This document shows, piece after piece, positions 16,835 to 26,815 of a stretch of 64,000 nt of DNA (the first letter of the stretch is position 1; each line of letters opens with the position of its first letter). The stretch is from assembly GCF_015624485.1 (NCBI RefSeq), contig NZ_CP061378.1:2046001-2110000 (forward strand), given 5' to 3'. The notes beneath the pieces were generated by a model. That model was not told the origin of the DNA. It did not search any database and saw nothing but the letters and a program-made list of their open reading frames with translations. Position numbers and translations under genes: made by a program. The stretch is from Bradyrhizobium genosp. L (GTDB taxonomy: Bacteria; Pseudomonadota; Alphaproteobacteria; Rhizobiales; Xanthobacteraceae).

Positions 16835-18181
16835 TCAGGCAATCTCGTAAAGTTCACGGCGTCCTAACAGGCACCTCTCCTTGAGAGATGCCCTTACGCC
16901 GATGCATAAGGCGAAGAACAGCCATACGGTATTCCAGAACGTGACCGTGATCGAAATGAACATGATCGCGCCAAGAATGATCGAAAATGATGTGCACATG
17001 CGATCGAGAAATGGTTGCCCCTCACGAATGATGGCCTGATGCCTGATCGGCGTCATCGCACCGATCGCCGACAGGTAGAGCAGAGTCGTCATCGGAATGC
17101 CGAAAATGATCGACTTCGCGAGCCAGAGACTGTCTGTCGAAAAATCGAGGATACGGCTACCGCTGGGATTGAATCCGATCCCGAGAAGCAGATTCTTCCC
17201 GATGACGTCGAGGCCCGCCTCCCAGATCAGAAGCCGGAAATAGGCGGTTTGCGGATCGAGAGTTAGATTGCGAAATAGAAAGCCGAGCGGATTGTCGGAC
17301 GCGAGGCTAAAGGCCGCGACGCAGGCGAACATCGCCGACAAGATAAACTTCCAGCGCCAGGCATATTTCCGCATGAGCATATCGTATGCGCAGAGCGACG
17401 TTGCCATGGTTAGCGCGAGCAAAGGTGCTGACGACAATGCTATCAGGCTGCCAAGGATGCACGTCAGGACCAGCAACACGCGACGTCCCCGGCTTTCCGG
17501 CGCGTACAGATGCAAGGGAAGAACCGTCGCGCAAAAGGTTCCGAACAGGATGGGATGGTCGAATGTTGACACGGCTCTCAGGCTGCTGAATCCCATCACG
17601 ATTCGATGAAGCTGCGGATCGCTGGTATCGAACTCGCGCCCGGATGTGGTGAAGACGCTCCAAACGGCTTCCTGCGCGACGTAGCGCTGAAAGACGATAT
17701 CGAGAAGACCCAGGGCCACGACCACGATGGTCATGATCTGCAGGCCCTTTGCCAAGCTTCGCAGCGAGCCGTCGTCGAACACAAGTGCCCGGGTGATGAC
17801 ATACATGCCGAAGAACTCAAACGCCTGAGAGAGGGCCGACACGAAGTCTCGCGTCCCCGATATCGCGACCGGTCCTGCGAACATCAATATGAAGACGCCC
17901 AATACGCAGGCGTCCGAGAGCAACAGGCGGCGTTGCCCTCTGCTTGCTGCACCGATCAGCTTGGCGGTTGCCGGGAAAATCAGGCAGACAATCAGAAATT
18001 TTATGGGCGTAAGCTTGAGAGTTCCGAGGTAGAACGCCGTTGAGTAGGGAATAAAAAGCGCGCCCACGATGAGATAGAGCAGCGCATTGCGGTTGGTTCC
18101 GCCGGCGTACGGGAGCGCGGCGATTTCCGAGTGATCAAGCGACAGAGCAGCGCTGCGCAAGGATAGTTGATCTGACGTCAT
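16835..18181 (-). CDS. O-antigen ligase/polymerase-like membrane protein (Wzy-like)
   Basis: A 448-residue protein with about ten to twelve transmembrane segments (for example LLYLIVGALFIPYSTAFYLG, ILGAIMFISITVTFWNTVWL). A larger loop sits between residues 170 and 215 (QRYVAQEAVWSVFTTSGRE...), and ENLLLGIGFNPSGS-like text (KNLLLGIGFNPSGSRILDF) near residue 340 matches the Wzy_C/O-antigen ligase domain. In the family it polymerises or ligates lipid-linked sugar repeats at the periplasmic face. It is the best candidate polymerase for the exopolysaccharide made here; a ligase role cannot be excluded. Confidence 0.82.
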   Translation of the reverse strand: MTSDQLSLRSAALSLDHSEIAALPYAGGTNRNALLYLIVGALFIPYSTAFYLGTLKLTPIKFLIVCLIFPATAKLIGAASRGQRRLLLSDACVLGVFILMFAGPVAISGTRDFVSALSQAFEFFGMYVITRALVFDDGSLRSLAKGLQIMTIVVVALGLLDIVFQRYVAQEAVWSVFTTSGREFDTSDPQLHRIVMGFSSLRAVSTFDHPILFGTFCATVLPLHLYAPESRGRRVLLVLTCILGSLIALSSAPLLALTMATSLCAYDMLMRKYAWRWKFILSAMFACVAAFSLASDNPLGFLFRNLTLDPQTAYFRLLIWEAGLDVIGKNLLLGIGFNPSGSRILDFSTDSLWLAKSIIFGIPMTTLLYLSAIGAMTPIRHQAIIREGQPFLDRMCTSFSIILGAIMFISITVTFWNTVWLFFALCIGVRASLKERCLLGRRELYEIA

Positions 18182-18221
18182 TATCCGATCCGTCTCGCAT
18201 CGAGAATTATGAACATGCCAA

Positions 18222-19340
18222 CTAATCGCCGGAATTAACTGTACGCCGGCGCGCGAGGGCAGGCCGTCGGGCGCTCGGCACGTGGCCGCTCTTCAGAGAC
18301 AGAGCTGGGTGCTCCACAAACATCCAGCTAAGGAAGGCCAAAGCGCACGCGCTTGCCGCGGCGACGACGATCAACGCAGGGGGAGTAATTGCCGGAAAAT
18401 ATCGGATCGCGAGCATCTGAACGGGCCACGCGTAGAGATACACTCCATACGAGATGTCGGTTGTTGAGTTCACTGCGTTCAGTCGTGGGGTGCTCGGCAA
18501 GAAGGCAAACCAGAAGATCAGATATGATCCAAAAATCGCCACGCCCGCGCCGGCGGTCAGATCGGTGAAAAGGCTGAAGGCGAGGGCGACGGCCGCGAAC
18601 ACCGCGTAGTCTGCCCGGTAGACGATGCGATCCCGGTACAGGAAGAACGAGGCTCCCGTCATGAAGAAGACGGTGAGCCTGAGCGTCTCGTGGAGGTTGC
18701 CGAATGCGGCTTCGAATCCAGGCCTCGGCCAGTCAGGCGTTGTGAGGACGGAGCCGATCCACGACAGCATAGCGAGCGAAGGGATTGTGATGCGGCGGAT
18801 GAGCCCGATCGTTCCGAGGAGCATCACGACGAGATAGCAACGGAATTCGTAGGCAATCGTCCACATCGATCCGTTAAGCGACGGATAGGGCTGCCCTTCG
18901 AAGATATTTGAAAGCTTGGGGATTTGAAGGGTCACCATCCGGATGAGGATGCGGACCCAATCTGTGATCGATAGTCCGGCGAGATTTGCTCCCGCGAGCG
19001 GACCCACCAACAAGATGCAAAACAGGGACGCTGCGATAAACGCCGGATAGATCCGCAATAGCCGCTTCGAGATGTAGGAAAGGTTCGATCTGGATCCCAC
19101 GTAGCTCTGGGTTACCAGGTAGCCGCTCACGATGAAGAAGCCGGCTACCGCGAGCTCCGCCACAGAGAGCGTGCCGAAGATGCGGGTCAACGGCTCACGT
19201 ATGCGATTTCCGTCGATCAGCTCGAACGAATGCGAGATGATAACCAGCGACGCAAGCACCAGGCGCAGGATACCGAAGTTGTTGTGGTGCACCGCGCTAT
19301 GTGAATAGGACAATCGTGTCCCCAATGTCAGTAAACTCAA
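18222..19340 (-). CDS. Acyltransferase family 3 (OafA/YrhL-like)
   Basis: A 372-residue integral membrane acyltransferase with about ten membrane segments. The N-terminal NNFGILRLVLASLVIISHSF carries the family's R and H residues, and IVSGYLVTQSYVGSR matches the conserved second region. These enzymes O-acylate sugars in polysaccharides using acyl donors. The start is uncertain: TTG at 19340 is the longest frame with no clear ribosome binding site, and translation could start some 15 residues later. It lies 40 bases before the Wzy-like gene and is likely cotranscribed. Confidence 0.87.
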   Translation of the reverse strand: MSLLTLGTRLSYSHSAVHHNNFGILRLVLASLVIISHSFELIDGNRIREPLTRIFGTLSVAELAVAGFFIVSGYLVTQSYVGSRSNLSYISKRLLRIYPAFIAASLFCILLVGPLAGANLAGLSITDWVRILIRMVTLQIPKLSNIFEGQPYPSLNGSMWTIAYEFRCYLVVMLLGTIGLIRRITIPSLAMLSWIGSVLTTPDWPRPGFEAAFGNLHETLRLTVFFMTGASFFLYRDRIVYRADYAVFAAVALAFSLFTDLTAGAGVAIFGSYLIFWFAFLPSTPRLNAVNSTTDISYGVYLYAWPVQMLAIRYFPAITPPALIVVAAASACALAFLSWMFVEHPALSLKSGHVPSARRPALARRRTVNSGD

Positions 19341-19377
19341 AAATCGACAGCCGCAGCCTGCGACCGTCGAACATGAC

Positions 19378-19442
19378 TATAAATAATATCTTTTATATCC
19401 GAGTTATTATACGGTGACAATTAAATATTTTATTTAAATCGA
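19378..19442. promoter_or_regulatory. AT-rich island, divergent promoter region
   Basis: The stretch has AATTAAATATTTTATTTAAATC and many T/A steps between the divergent acyltransferase and beta-helix genes. It likely contains promoters for both and a site for an AT-binding regulator. Confidence 0.55.
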
Positions 19443-19451
19443 GGTCTAAAA

Positions 19452-20795
19452 ATGCCCGATCTGATTTCGGAGTTCCGTGGGGTTTGCCTCGCCGCGAAGG
19501 CGGCTACGTGTGTCGGTTTAACGCTGGCGCTCGCGGCGCTGCCCAGTTGGCCCGCGACGGCCGGCGATGGTTCAGCCGGTGCTCAAGCCGGCGTGGCGCA
19601 GTTTTCAGGCATCCTGGACCGGTATGCGGTTCGTCCGGACTGGAAGGTCGCCGGGGTTGATTATTATGTGGGGACGCCGGGCGGGACGGCCCTGAAAGAT
19701 CCGGCGTCGATCTCGATGGCTGGGGTGTCGGTGGACAGATCGGGCCACACCGTCACCGTAAGTCGTTCGGGCATCACGCTGAGCGGATACGATTTCGGGC
19801 TCAATGGGGGCTGGAAAGTCGACGTCGTCAACGACGCCAACGATGTCACGATCACGAATAGCCAGTTTAAGGTGGGCGCAAATAACCTGATGCCGGTCGA
19901 GGCTCATTATGGCGGCACCATCAACGTGTTGAATTGCACCTTTGACGGCGGAGCATCAGAGGGCAGCAGCGTCAAGGCGATGGTGTTTGCAGGCGCGGGT
20001 GGTGCGACCATCGAATACAACAGGTTCGCCAATTTTCCGGACGACGGCATCGATATCACACACGATGGCGATTATGTCATCCGCTACAACGTGTTCGACG
20101 CGATGGGCGCCGGCAATTTTCACACTGACGCGATCCAGACCTATTTCAGCGCCATCTCGAGCCTGTCGATCCAGTACAACACGATGTACGAGCCGCCGAG
20201 CATGTCGAACGGCGGGATAAATTCCTTCGTGCGGATCGGCGACCAGCGGGGCAATGTCGTGCACCACCCGGTTGCGGCCTACAACACCATCATCATGGCG
20301 AGCACGAGCGCCAACGCGGCGAATGTCTTTCAGTGGGACTCGGGCGGCACGGGCACGCTGGTCAACCCCGAGATCCATGACAATTTCATCGACCCGAGGG
20401 GCGTTCTCTACGCGGTGATTTCGCCGACCCTCCATCATTTGGATGGGGTTGTTAATCCAACAAGTTACGGCAACTACAACCTGCGGACGGCCAAGCTCAT
20501 TCTGTCGGGTCCATATAACAGCCTGTCATCGGTGCCAATGCGGCCGCCCATGCCGCCAGCCATCATCGGCGCAGAGGTCGGATCTGGCGCCACCGTCAGT
20601 GGCAGATCGGTGCCGCACCTCCGGGTCGACATCTATGACGGTCGCAATTTGATGGGCTCGCTGCGAGCGAGTGCGTCTGGCGAGTGGTCGCTGCCCGCGC
20701 CCTGGGCTCTGAAAGAATCCGTAATCAGTGCAAGGGTTACCGATGCATATGCGAATTCAAGTTCGCCGTCGCCAAGCTTCATTCCGATAAAATAG
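19452..20795 (+). CDS. Exported right-handed beta-helix protein (first tandem copy)
   Basis: A 447-residue secreted protein. An N-terminal signal peptide is visible (CVGLTLALAALPSWPATAG), then a right-handed beta-helix fold typical of polysaccharide lyases and hydrolases (residues about 70 to 340, with repeats such as VTITNSQFKVGANNLMPVE and ATIEYNRFANFPDDGIDIT), then one short Ig-like domain (about 365 to 445). CGAGGT sits seven bases before the ATG. It is a close relative of the next gene over about 330 residues but uses Sec export and lacks the repeat array and RTX tail. Likely roles are cutting, modifying or binding the exopolysaccharide. Confidence 0.83.
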   Translation: MPDLISEFRGVCLAAKAATCVGLTLALAALPSWPATAGDGSAGAQAGVAQFSGILDRYAVRPDWKVAGVDYYVGTPGGTALKDPASISMAGVSVDRSGHTVTVSRSGITLSGYDFGLNGGWKVDVVNDANDVTITNSQFKVGANNLMPVEAHYGGTINVLNCTFDGGASEGSSVKAMVFAGAGGATIEYNRFANFPDDGIDITHDGDYVIRYNVFDAMGAGNFHTDAIQTYFSAISSLSIQYNTMYEPPSMSNGGINSFVRIGDQRGNVVHHPVAAYNTIIMASTSANAANVFQWDSGGTGTLVNPEIHDNFIDPRGVLYAVISPTLHHLDGVVNPTSYGNYNLRTAKLILSGPYNSLSSVPMRPPMPPAIIGAEVGSGATVSGRSVPHLRVDIYDGRNLMGSLRASASGEWSLPAPWALKESVISARVTDAYANSSSPSPSFIPIK

Positions 20796-21139
20796 CCCGA
20801 ATCAATCAAAAAATGATATTTATCCATTGAATCTTGAAAATGGCGGGACATAAATCGCCGCAGGCCGATGTTTTTGTTCGCATTATTCTGTCTGCGATCC
20901 ACACGGTGACTTGAGTAGGGCGCGTCAAACCAAGAAAGACCCCGGCCGAGCCAATAAATGGTCGCAAAAAAGACGCCGCTGGCCGGCCAAGTCCGGCGCG
21001 TTGGGGGTAGGCAGGGCAAACTGCCGATGCGGGTGGGTAAATTGTCCCATTTAAATGGGGGATTACCCCGGATGGCGTGACATGTGCGTGGCCCGGTTGG
21101 CCGCACAATTCGGTGGAAAATAAGATAAGGGGATCGGAA
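20796..21139. other. Intergenic region before the second beta-helix gene
   Basis: About 344 bases with no gene I can support. The first 60 bases are AT-rich (AATCAATCAAAAAATGATATT). The stretch just before 21140 holds AAGGGGATCGG, which serves as the ribosome binding site of the next gene. Confidence 0.5.
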
Positions 21140-24100
21140 TTGGCGCAGCTATTGAATGACGGCTCTGCGAATGCTCCTGCCGGAGTGGCGCAGTTTTCAA
21201 GCATCCTGAACGGGTATGCGGTTCGTCCGGACTGGAAAGTCGCCGGGGTCGACTATTACGTGGGGACGCCCAGCGGGACGGCCCTGAAGGACCCGGCAAC
21301 GATTTCGATGGCCGGAGTGTCGGTCGACAAATCGAACCATATCGTCACCGTGAGCAACTCGAACGTCACGTTGAACGGTTACGATTTCGGGCTCAGCGGC
21401 GGCTGGCAGGTCAACGTCGTCAACAACGCCAACAACGTCACGATCGAGAACAGTTCGTTCAAGGTCGGCGCGAACAATTTGATGCCGATCCAGGCCTATT
21501 ATGGCGGCACCATCAACGTGTTGAATAACACGTTCGACGGCGGTGCGTCGGGGGGCAGCAGCGTCAATGCGATGGTGTTTACCGGTAACGGCGGTGCGAC
21601 CATCGAGTACAACAGGTTCACGAACTTTCCGGACGACGGCGTCGATATCACGCACGACGGCAACTACGTGGTGCAGTACAACGTGTTCGACTCGATGGGC
21701 GCCGGCAGTTTCCACACCGACGCGATCCAGACATATTTCAGCGCCGTCTCCAGCCTGTCGATCCAGTACAACACGATGTACGAGCCGCCGAGCATGTCGA
21801 ACGGCGGGATGAATTCCTTCGTTCGGATCGGCGACCAGCAGGGCAACGTCGTCCACAACCCGGTTGCTGCCTACAACACCGTCATCATGGCAAGCACGAA
21901 CGCCGAGACGGCGAATGTCTTTCAGTGGGACCAGGGTGGTGCGGGTACTCTGGTCAATCCCTCGATCCACGACAATTTCATCGATCCCAAGGGCGTCATG
22001 TATGCGGTGGTTTCGCCGACGCTCCAGAATGCAAGTGGGATCATCAATCCGGTCACGTACAACAACGTGGATTTGACGACCGGAAAGCCGCTGCTGTCCG
22101 GGCTTTACAACAACAACACGTCGGGCGTCCCGACGAAGGCGCCTGCCGCTCCGGCCATTACGGGCGAGAGCGCGCTCAGCGCGACGCAAGTGAAGCTGAG
22201 CGGCACCGCCGCTGCAGGGACCACGGTCGATATCTATGATCAGGGATCTCTGCTGGGCTCCGTCAAGGCGGGGACGACGGGCAGCTGGACGTTCTCGACA
22301 CCTCAGCTCACCAGCGGCGATCACTCGTTCACCGCGCGAGCGACGGATTCCTACGCCAACAGCAGCGCTGCCTCTGCGGCCTTCTTGCTCAGCGTGACCG
22401 GATCGGGTCCAACCACTCCGACCGGACCGGGCACCCCGACGATCGCGTCCTACACCAACGACAGCGGCGTCGTTGGCGACGGAATCACAAATGACAATAC
22501 CCTGACCCTCACGGGATCGGCTGCAGCCAATAGTACGGTGAAGGTGTTCGACGGCGCTTCCCAGATCGGGACTGCGACCGCGAGCAGCACCGGCACCTGG
22601 AGCTATACAACGACAGCTCTGGCCGACGGCGTACACAGCCTCACCGTTAAGGTTACCGATACGTCAGGACAGACCAGCGCGGCGTCGACGGTCCTTGCCG
22701 TCAAGATCGATACCGTGGCGCCGAGCGCGCCGTCGATTGCCGGGTCGACCGTCAACGCGAATGCCGAGGCCACTCTGACGGGTACGGCCGAAGCCAACAG
22801 CACTGTGAAGGTGTTCGACGGCGCAACCCAGATCGGAGTTGCGACAGCGAACGGAAGCGGAGCCTGGAGTTTGGTCACCCCTGGACTGGCAACGGGGACC
22901 CATACTCTCACCGCCAAGGCCACCGACGCAGCCGGCAACACCAGCGCCGCGTCCGGGCCGGTCTACGTGTCGTCCACAAATAACGCGCCCACCGCGCCAA
23001 AGATCGTTTCGTTCTCGAACGACAGCGGCGTGGCAAATGACGGCATCACCAACGACAGTACGTTGGCCATTTCGGGCACGGCGGCGGCGAACGCCACCGT
23101 CAAGGTGTTCGATGGCACGACCCAGATTGGGACGGCAACTACGGGTTCGAGCGGGACCTGGACGTTCACCACCGGCGTCCTCGCCGACGGCAACCACAGC
23201 TTCACGGCGAAAGCCACCAACGCATCCGGGAGCACCAGTACGGCGTCTGCCGCGTTGGCGGTCAAGATCGACACGACGCCTCCGGCGGCTCCGACCATGA
23301 CGGAGTCGGCGAACGCGGCCGCGTCTGCGGCAGCGAGCACGAAGACCGTTTCGCTGACAGGACATGCCGAGGCCGACAGCACGGTGAAGGTGTTCGACGG
23401 GACGACCCAGATCGGGACCGTGATCGCGAACAGCAGCGGAGCGTGGACCTTCACGACCGGCACTCTGGCTAGCGGCAATCACTCATTTACGTCCAAGGCG
23501 ATGGACGTCGCTGGCAATACCAGCGCGGCATCTTCCGCGCTCGTGGTCAACGTGCCTCCGTCAACGTCCGATCTGTCCGCCCCCAAGATCGTCAAGTTCT
23601 CCAATGACAGTGGGGTCGTTGGTGACGGTGTCACGAACGACAACACGTTGGCGATCTCGGGTACCGCCGCGGCCTATGCGACGGTCAAGCTGTTCGACGG
23701 TACGACCCAGGTCGGGACCGCGAAGGCCAATGGTAGTGGCGCGTGGAGCATCACGACGCAGGCTCTGAAGGACGGCTCCCACGACTTCACCGCGAAGGCG
23801 AGCGATTCGGCTGGGCACACCAGTGCCGCGTCGTCCGTGCTCGCCGTCAAAATCGACACGACCGCGCCGATCGCCCCGAAAATCTCGGCGTTCTCCGCTG
23901 ACCACGACGCGGCAAACGGCGGCGCCACGCATGCGAACCACGGCATCCTGACCGGGACCGCCGAGGCCAGCAGCACGGTCAGTCTGTTTGACGGTGCAAA
24001 GCAGATCGGCACGGCCGTAACGAACGATAAGGGTGTGTGGAGCTACGCGACCAGCACGCTGCTGGACGGCAATCACACGTTCACGGCCAAGGCGATGGAC

Positions 24101-24724
24101 GCGGCTGGCAACATCAGTGCCGCGTCATCAGCCATGGCACTCAAGGTCGACACGCTCGCCCCAAAGGCCGCGTTCTCCCAGGTTACGCAAAACTGGAACG
24201 ACACGGTGACCTTCAAGGGAGTGGGCGAGCCGAACAGCTCGATATCGATCTACGACAACGGCAGCACGAAGCCGATTGGAATCACCAAGGTCGGAAGTGA
24301 CGGCACCTGGAGCTTCAAAACCTCTTCGCCGGTTTCAGACGTGGCCCACAATTTCACGGCCAGCGTTACGGACAGCGCGGGCAATAGCAGCCCGCTTTCC
24401 GGGCGTGCCTCGTTGGGTACCAACGGCAACGATGTTCTGAAGGCGACGTCGGGCAATGACGTGTTCAATGGCAACGGAGGCCACGACACCTTTCAATTTG
24501 CCTCGAACTTCGGCGCAGACGTCATCAAGAACTTCGGGGCTTCCGGCCGTAGCCATGATGTCGTGGAATTCAGCAAAAGTGTCTTCGACAGTTTTGCCGA
24601 GGTGTTATCGCACGCGAGCCAACACGGGAATGATGTCGTCATCGACGCGGGCGCCGGCAACTCGCTGACGCTGAAGAACATAAAGTTGGGAGCGCTGGAC
24701 AAAACTGACTTCCATTTCGTCTAG
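21140..24724 (+). CDS. Type I-secreted beta-helix protein with Ig-like repeats and RTX tail (second tandem copy)
   Basis: A protein of about 1194 residues. Residues 1 to about 330 form a right-handed beta-helix nearly identical in plan to the preceding gene. Then come eight Ig-like repeats of about 85 to 100 residues, many with the core STVKVFDGTTQIGTA and AAGNTSAAS. The last 100 residues hold RTX-type calcium-binding text (GNDVLKATSGNDVFNGNGG) and a C-terminal secretion signal ending DFHFV. There is no Sec signal. TTG at 21140 is chosen because AAGGGG lies nine bases upstream; GTG at 21077 is an alternative. It is the obvious substrate of the exporter encoded directly downstream and probably acts on or in the polysaccharide outside the cell. 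Confidence 0.85.
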   Translation: MAQLLNDGSANAPAGVAQFSSILNGYAVRPDWKVAGVDYYVGTPSGTALKDPATISMAGVSVDKSNHIVTVSNSNVTLNGYDFGLSGGWQVNVVNNANNVTIENSSFKVGANNLMPIQAYYGGTINVLNNTFDGGASGGSSVNAMVFTGNGGATIEYNRFTNFPDDGVDITHDGNYVVQYNVFDSMGAGSFHTDAIQTYFSAVSSLSIQYNTMYEPPSMSNGGMNSFVRIGDQQGNVVHNPVAAYNTVIMASTNAETANVFQWDQGGAGTLVNPSIHDNFIDPKGVMYAVVSPTLQNASGIINPVTYNNVDLTTGKPLLSGLYNNNTSGVPTKAPAAPAITGESALSATQVKLSGTAAAGTTVDIYDQGSLLGSVKAGTTGSWTFSTPQLTSGDHSFTARATDSYANSSAASAAFLLSVTGSGPTTPTGPGTPTIASYTNDSGVVGDGITNDNTLTLTGSAAANSTVKVFDGASQIGTATASSTGTWSYTTTALADGVHSLTVKVTDTSGQTSAASTVLAVKIDTVAPSAPSIAGSTVNANAEATLTGTAEANSTVKVFDGATQIGVATANGSGAWSLVTPGLATGTHTLTAKATDAAGNTSAASGPVYVSSTNNAPTAPKIVSFSNDSGVANDGITNDSTLAISGTAAANATVKVFDGTTQIGTATTGSSGTWTFTTGVLADGNHSFTAKATNASGSTSTASAALAVKIDTTPPAAPTMTESANAAASAAASTKTVSLTGHAEADSTVKVFDGTTQIGTVIANSSGAWTFTTGTLASGNHSFTSKAMDVAGNTSAASSALVVNVPPSTSDLSAPKIVKFSNDSGVVGDGVTNDNTLAISGTAAAYATVKLFDGTTQVGTAKANGSGAWSITTQALKDGSHDFTAKASDSAGHTSAASSVLAVKIDTTAPIAPKISAFSADHDAANGGATHANHGILTGTAEASSTVSLFDGAKQIGTAVTNDKGVWSYATSTLLDGNHTFTAKAMDAAGNISAASSAMALKVDTLAPKAAFSQVTQNWNDTVTFKGVGEPNSSISIYDNGSTKPIGITKVGSDGTWSFKTSSPVSDVAHNFTASVTDSAGNSSPLSGRASLGTNGNDVLKATSGNDVFNGNGGHDTFQFASNFGADVIKNFGASGRSHDVVEFSKSVFDSFAEVLSHASQHGNDVVIDAGAGNSLTLKNIKLGALDKTDFHFV

Positions 24725-24814
24725 CATCATCGAGTAACACGTTCGATACCAGCACATTCAAGAGGTGAAGAATTCAGCTCTTGAGTGTGGCTACGTTCTA
24801 ATCGCGGGGCCAAA

Positions 24815-26815
24815 ATGACAGAAGTCAAACGGCGGGATTCGCTCCCGCCGCAGAAACGCGAGCGGGGAGTACCGAACACCGGAGCTGCGACGGACTCTCG
24901 GCAACAGGTCGATTCCGGGGCCAGATATCGTCGGCCTCCTCGTTCCCTTACAGTGGCGCCGCGCGCGTTGTTCGATGCGATCACGTCAGGCGGTGCTTTT
25001 TTCCGGGCCCGCCGCGGCTTGGACCATGCAGTCGATCGCGCCAGGTCGATGGCCTTTCCAACGGCGTCTCGATCCGCTTTTGCAGGTTTCGGAGAGACTC
25101 AGTCCGAGATCCGCGACTTTCTCGCTTCGTGCCGCCGTGCCTTCTGGGGCGTGGCGCTTTTCAGCGGCTTGAGCAACATCCTGATGTTGACCGGGTCGTT
25201 CTTCATGCTGCAAGTCTATGATCGCGTCCTGCCGAGCCGCAGCATTCCGACCCTGATCGCGCTGCTATTGCTGGCGACGATCCTCTACACTTTCCAGGGC
25301 GCGCTCGATCTGGTTCGGACGCGGATCAGCGGCCGTATCGGACGCTATCTCGAGGAGACGCTGGGCCTTCGGGTATATGACGCCGTGGTGCGGCTTCCCT
25401 TGAAGACCCGGGGAGATGGCGACGGTCTCCAACCGCTCCGTGACAGCGACGCGGTGCGCGGCTTCCTGACCAGCGGCGGTCCAGCCGCGCTGTTCGACCT
25501 GCCGTGGATGCCGCTTTATCTGGGCATCTGCTTTTACTTCCATTTCTGGATCGGTGTAACGGCGTTGGCCGGCGCTTGCGTGCTGGTACTCTTCACGCTG
25601 TTGACCGAGATACGAACGCGGGGACCGTCAAAGGCTTCGGCGAACTTCGCAAAGGCGCGCCATGCGCTCGCGGCTGAGGCGCGGCGCAATGCGGAAGTGC
25701 TGCACGCGATGGGCATGAGGCGTCGGGCCGCAGAACGGTGGTACCACGTCAACAAGCACTACCTGGCTGCCACCGAGGCAGCCAACGACGTCGGTACCGG
25801 CCTCGGCGGAGCATCGAAGGTGTTCCGCATGATCCTGCAATCGGGAGTTCTGGCGGTCGGGGCCTATCTGGTCATTCATCAGGAGGCGACCGCGGGCATC
25901 ATCATCGCAAGTTCGATTCTGACGGCACGTGCCCTTGCCCCGGTGGAGCTTGCCATCGCCAACTGGAAAGGCTTTGTGAGCGCGCGGCAGGCCGGGCGGC
26001 GGCTTGACCAACTGCTCGGGCTCCTTCCCAAGGAGGAGGAGCCGCTGGCGCTCCCGCCGCCGGAGCGGTCCCTGACCGTCGATCGGGTGCATGTGGTGCC
26101 CCCAGGCGGCGAAAGGCCGGTACTGCGCGACATAACGTTCACGCTCGCGAGCGGGCAGGGCTTGGGAATCATAGGCCCGAGCGGATCAGGCAAGTCGTCG
26201 CTTGCACGCGCGCTTGTCGGGGTCTGGCCTCAGCTGCACGGCAAGATCCGCATGGATGGAGCTGCGCTCGACCAATGGTCTCCCGAGCAATTGGGCCGAC
26301 ACATCGGCTACCTTCCGCAGGACGTGGAGCTATTCGACGGCAGCGTGGCGGTGAACATTGCCCGCTTCGACCCGAAGGCGACCGCCGGTTCGGTCCTGGC
26401 CGCCGCTCGTGCGGCCGGCGTGCATGAGCTGATCCTGTCGTTCCCCGAGGGATACGGGACCAGGATTGGCGAAGGTGGGCTGGCTCTATCGGCCGGCCAG
26501 CGGCAACGCATAGCGCTCGCTCGCGCATTCTACGGCGATCCATTTCTTATCGTGCTCGATGAGCCGAGTTCGAATTTGGATGCCGATGGTGAAGCCGCTC
26601 TGGCCCAGGCTGTGCTCAACGCACGGCAGCGCGGCGCGATCATCGTCGTCGTCACGCACCGGCCAAAATCGCTCGACGGCGTGGACCACGTTCTCGTGAT
26701 TGCCGACGGAGCAATAAAGGCGTTTGGCGACAAGGATGAAGTATTGAACGCCGTGCTGCGCAAATCGTCGCCGGTTCCGCTGCGGGTTGCCGCCGATGGA
26801 GGAAGGTCCCGATGA
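24815..26815 (+). CDS. Type I secretion ABC transporter (PrtD-like)
   Basis: A 666-residue permease-ATPase of a type I secretion system. After a long, basic N-terminal extension come the transmembrane helices (from FWGVALFSGLSNILMLTGSFF, residue about 109) and the nucleotide-binding domain with Walker A GPSGSGKSS at about 454, signature LSAGQRQRIALARA at about 558 and Walker B LIVLDEPSSNLD at about 580. PrtD proteins are usually near 580 residues; an in-frame ATG at 25049 (residue 79) would give 588, so the extension may be untranslated. It overlaps the adaptor gene by four bases and follows its likely substrate. The outer-membrane TolC partner is not in the window. Confidence 0.93.
   Translation: MTEVKRRDSLPPQKRERGVPNTGAATDSRQQVDSGARYRRPPRSLTVAPRALFDAITSGGAFFRARRGLDHAVDRARSMAFPTASRSAFAGFGETQSEIRDFLASCRRAFWGVALFSGLSNILMLTGSFFMLQVYDRVLPSRSIPTLIALLLLATILYTFQGALDLVRTRISGRIGRYLEETLGLRVYDAVVRLPLKTRGDGDGLQPLRDSDAVRGFLTSGGPAALFDLPWMPLYLGICFYFHFWIGVTALAGACVLVLFTLLTEIRTRGPSKASANFAKARHALAAEARRNAEVLHAMGMRRRAAERWYHVNKHYLAATEAANDVGTGLGGASKVFRMILQSGVLAVGAYLVIHQEATAGIIIASSILTARALAPVELAIANWKGFVSARQAGRRLDQLLGLLPKEEEPLALPPPERSLTVDRVHVVPPGGERPVLRDITFTLASGQGLGIIGPSGSGKSSLARALVGVWPQLHGKIRMDGAALDQWSPEQLGRHIGYLPQDVELFDGSVAVNIARFDPKATAGSVLAAARAAGVHELILSFPEGYGTRIGEGGLALSAGQRQRIALARAFYGDPFLIVLDEPSSNLDADGEAALAQAVLNARQRGAIIVVVTHRPKSLDGVDHVLVIADGAIKAFGDKDEVLNAVLRKSSPVPLRVAADGGRSR

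Noticed and set aside
19452..24724. A single beta-helix gene broken by a frameshift
   Set aside because: Both copies have their own complete helix part, their own start region and different ends, so a tandem duplication fits better than one broken gene.
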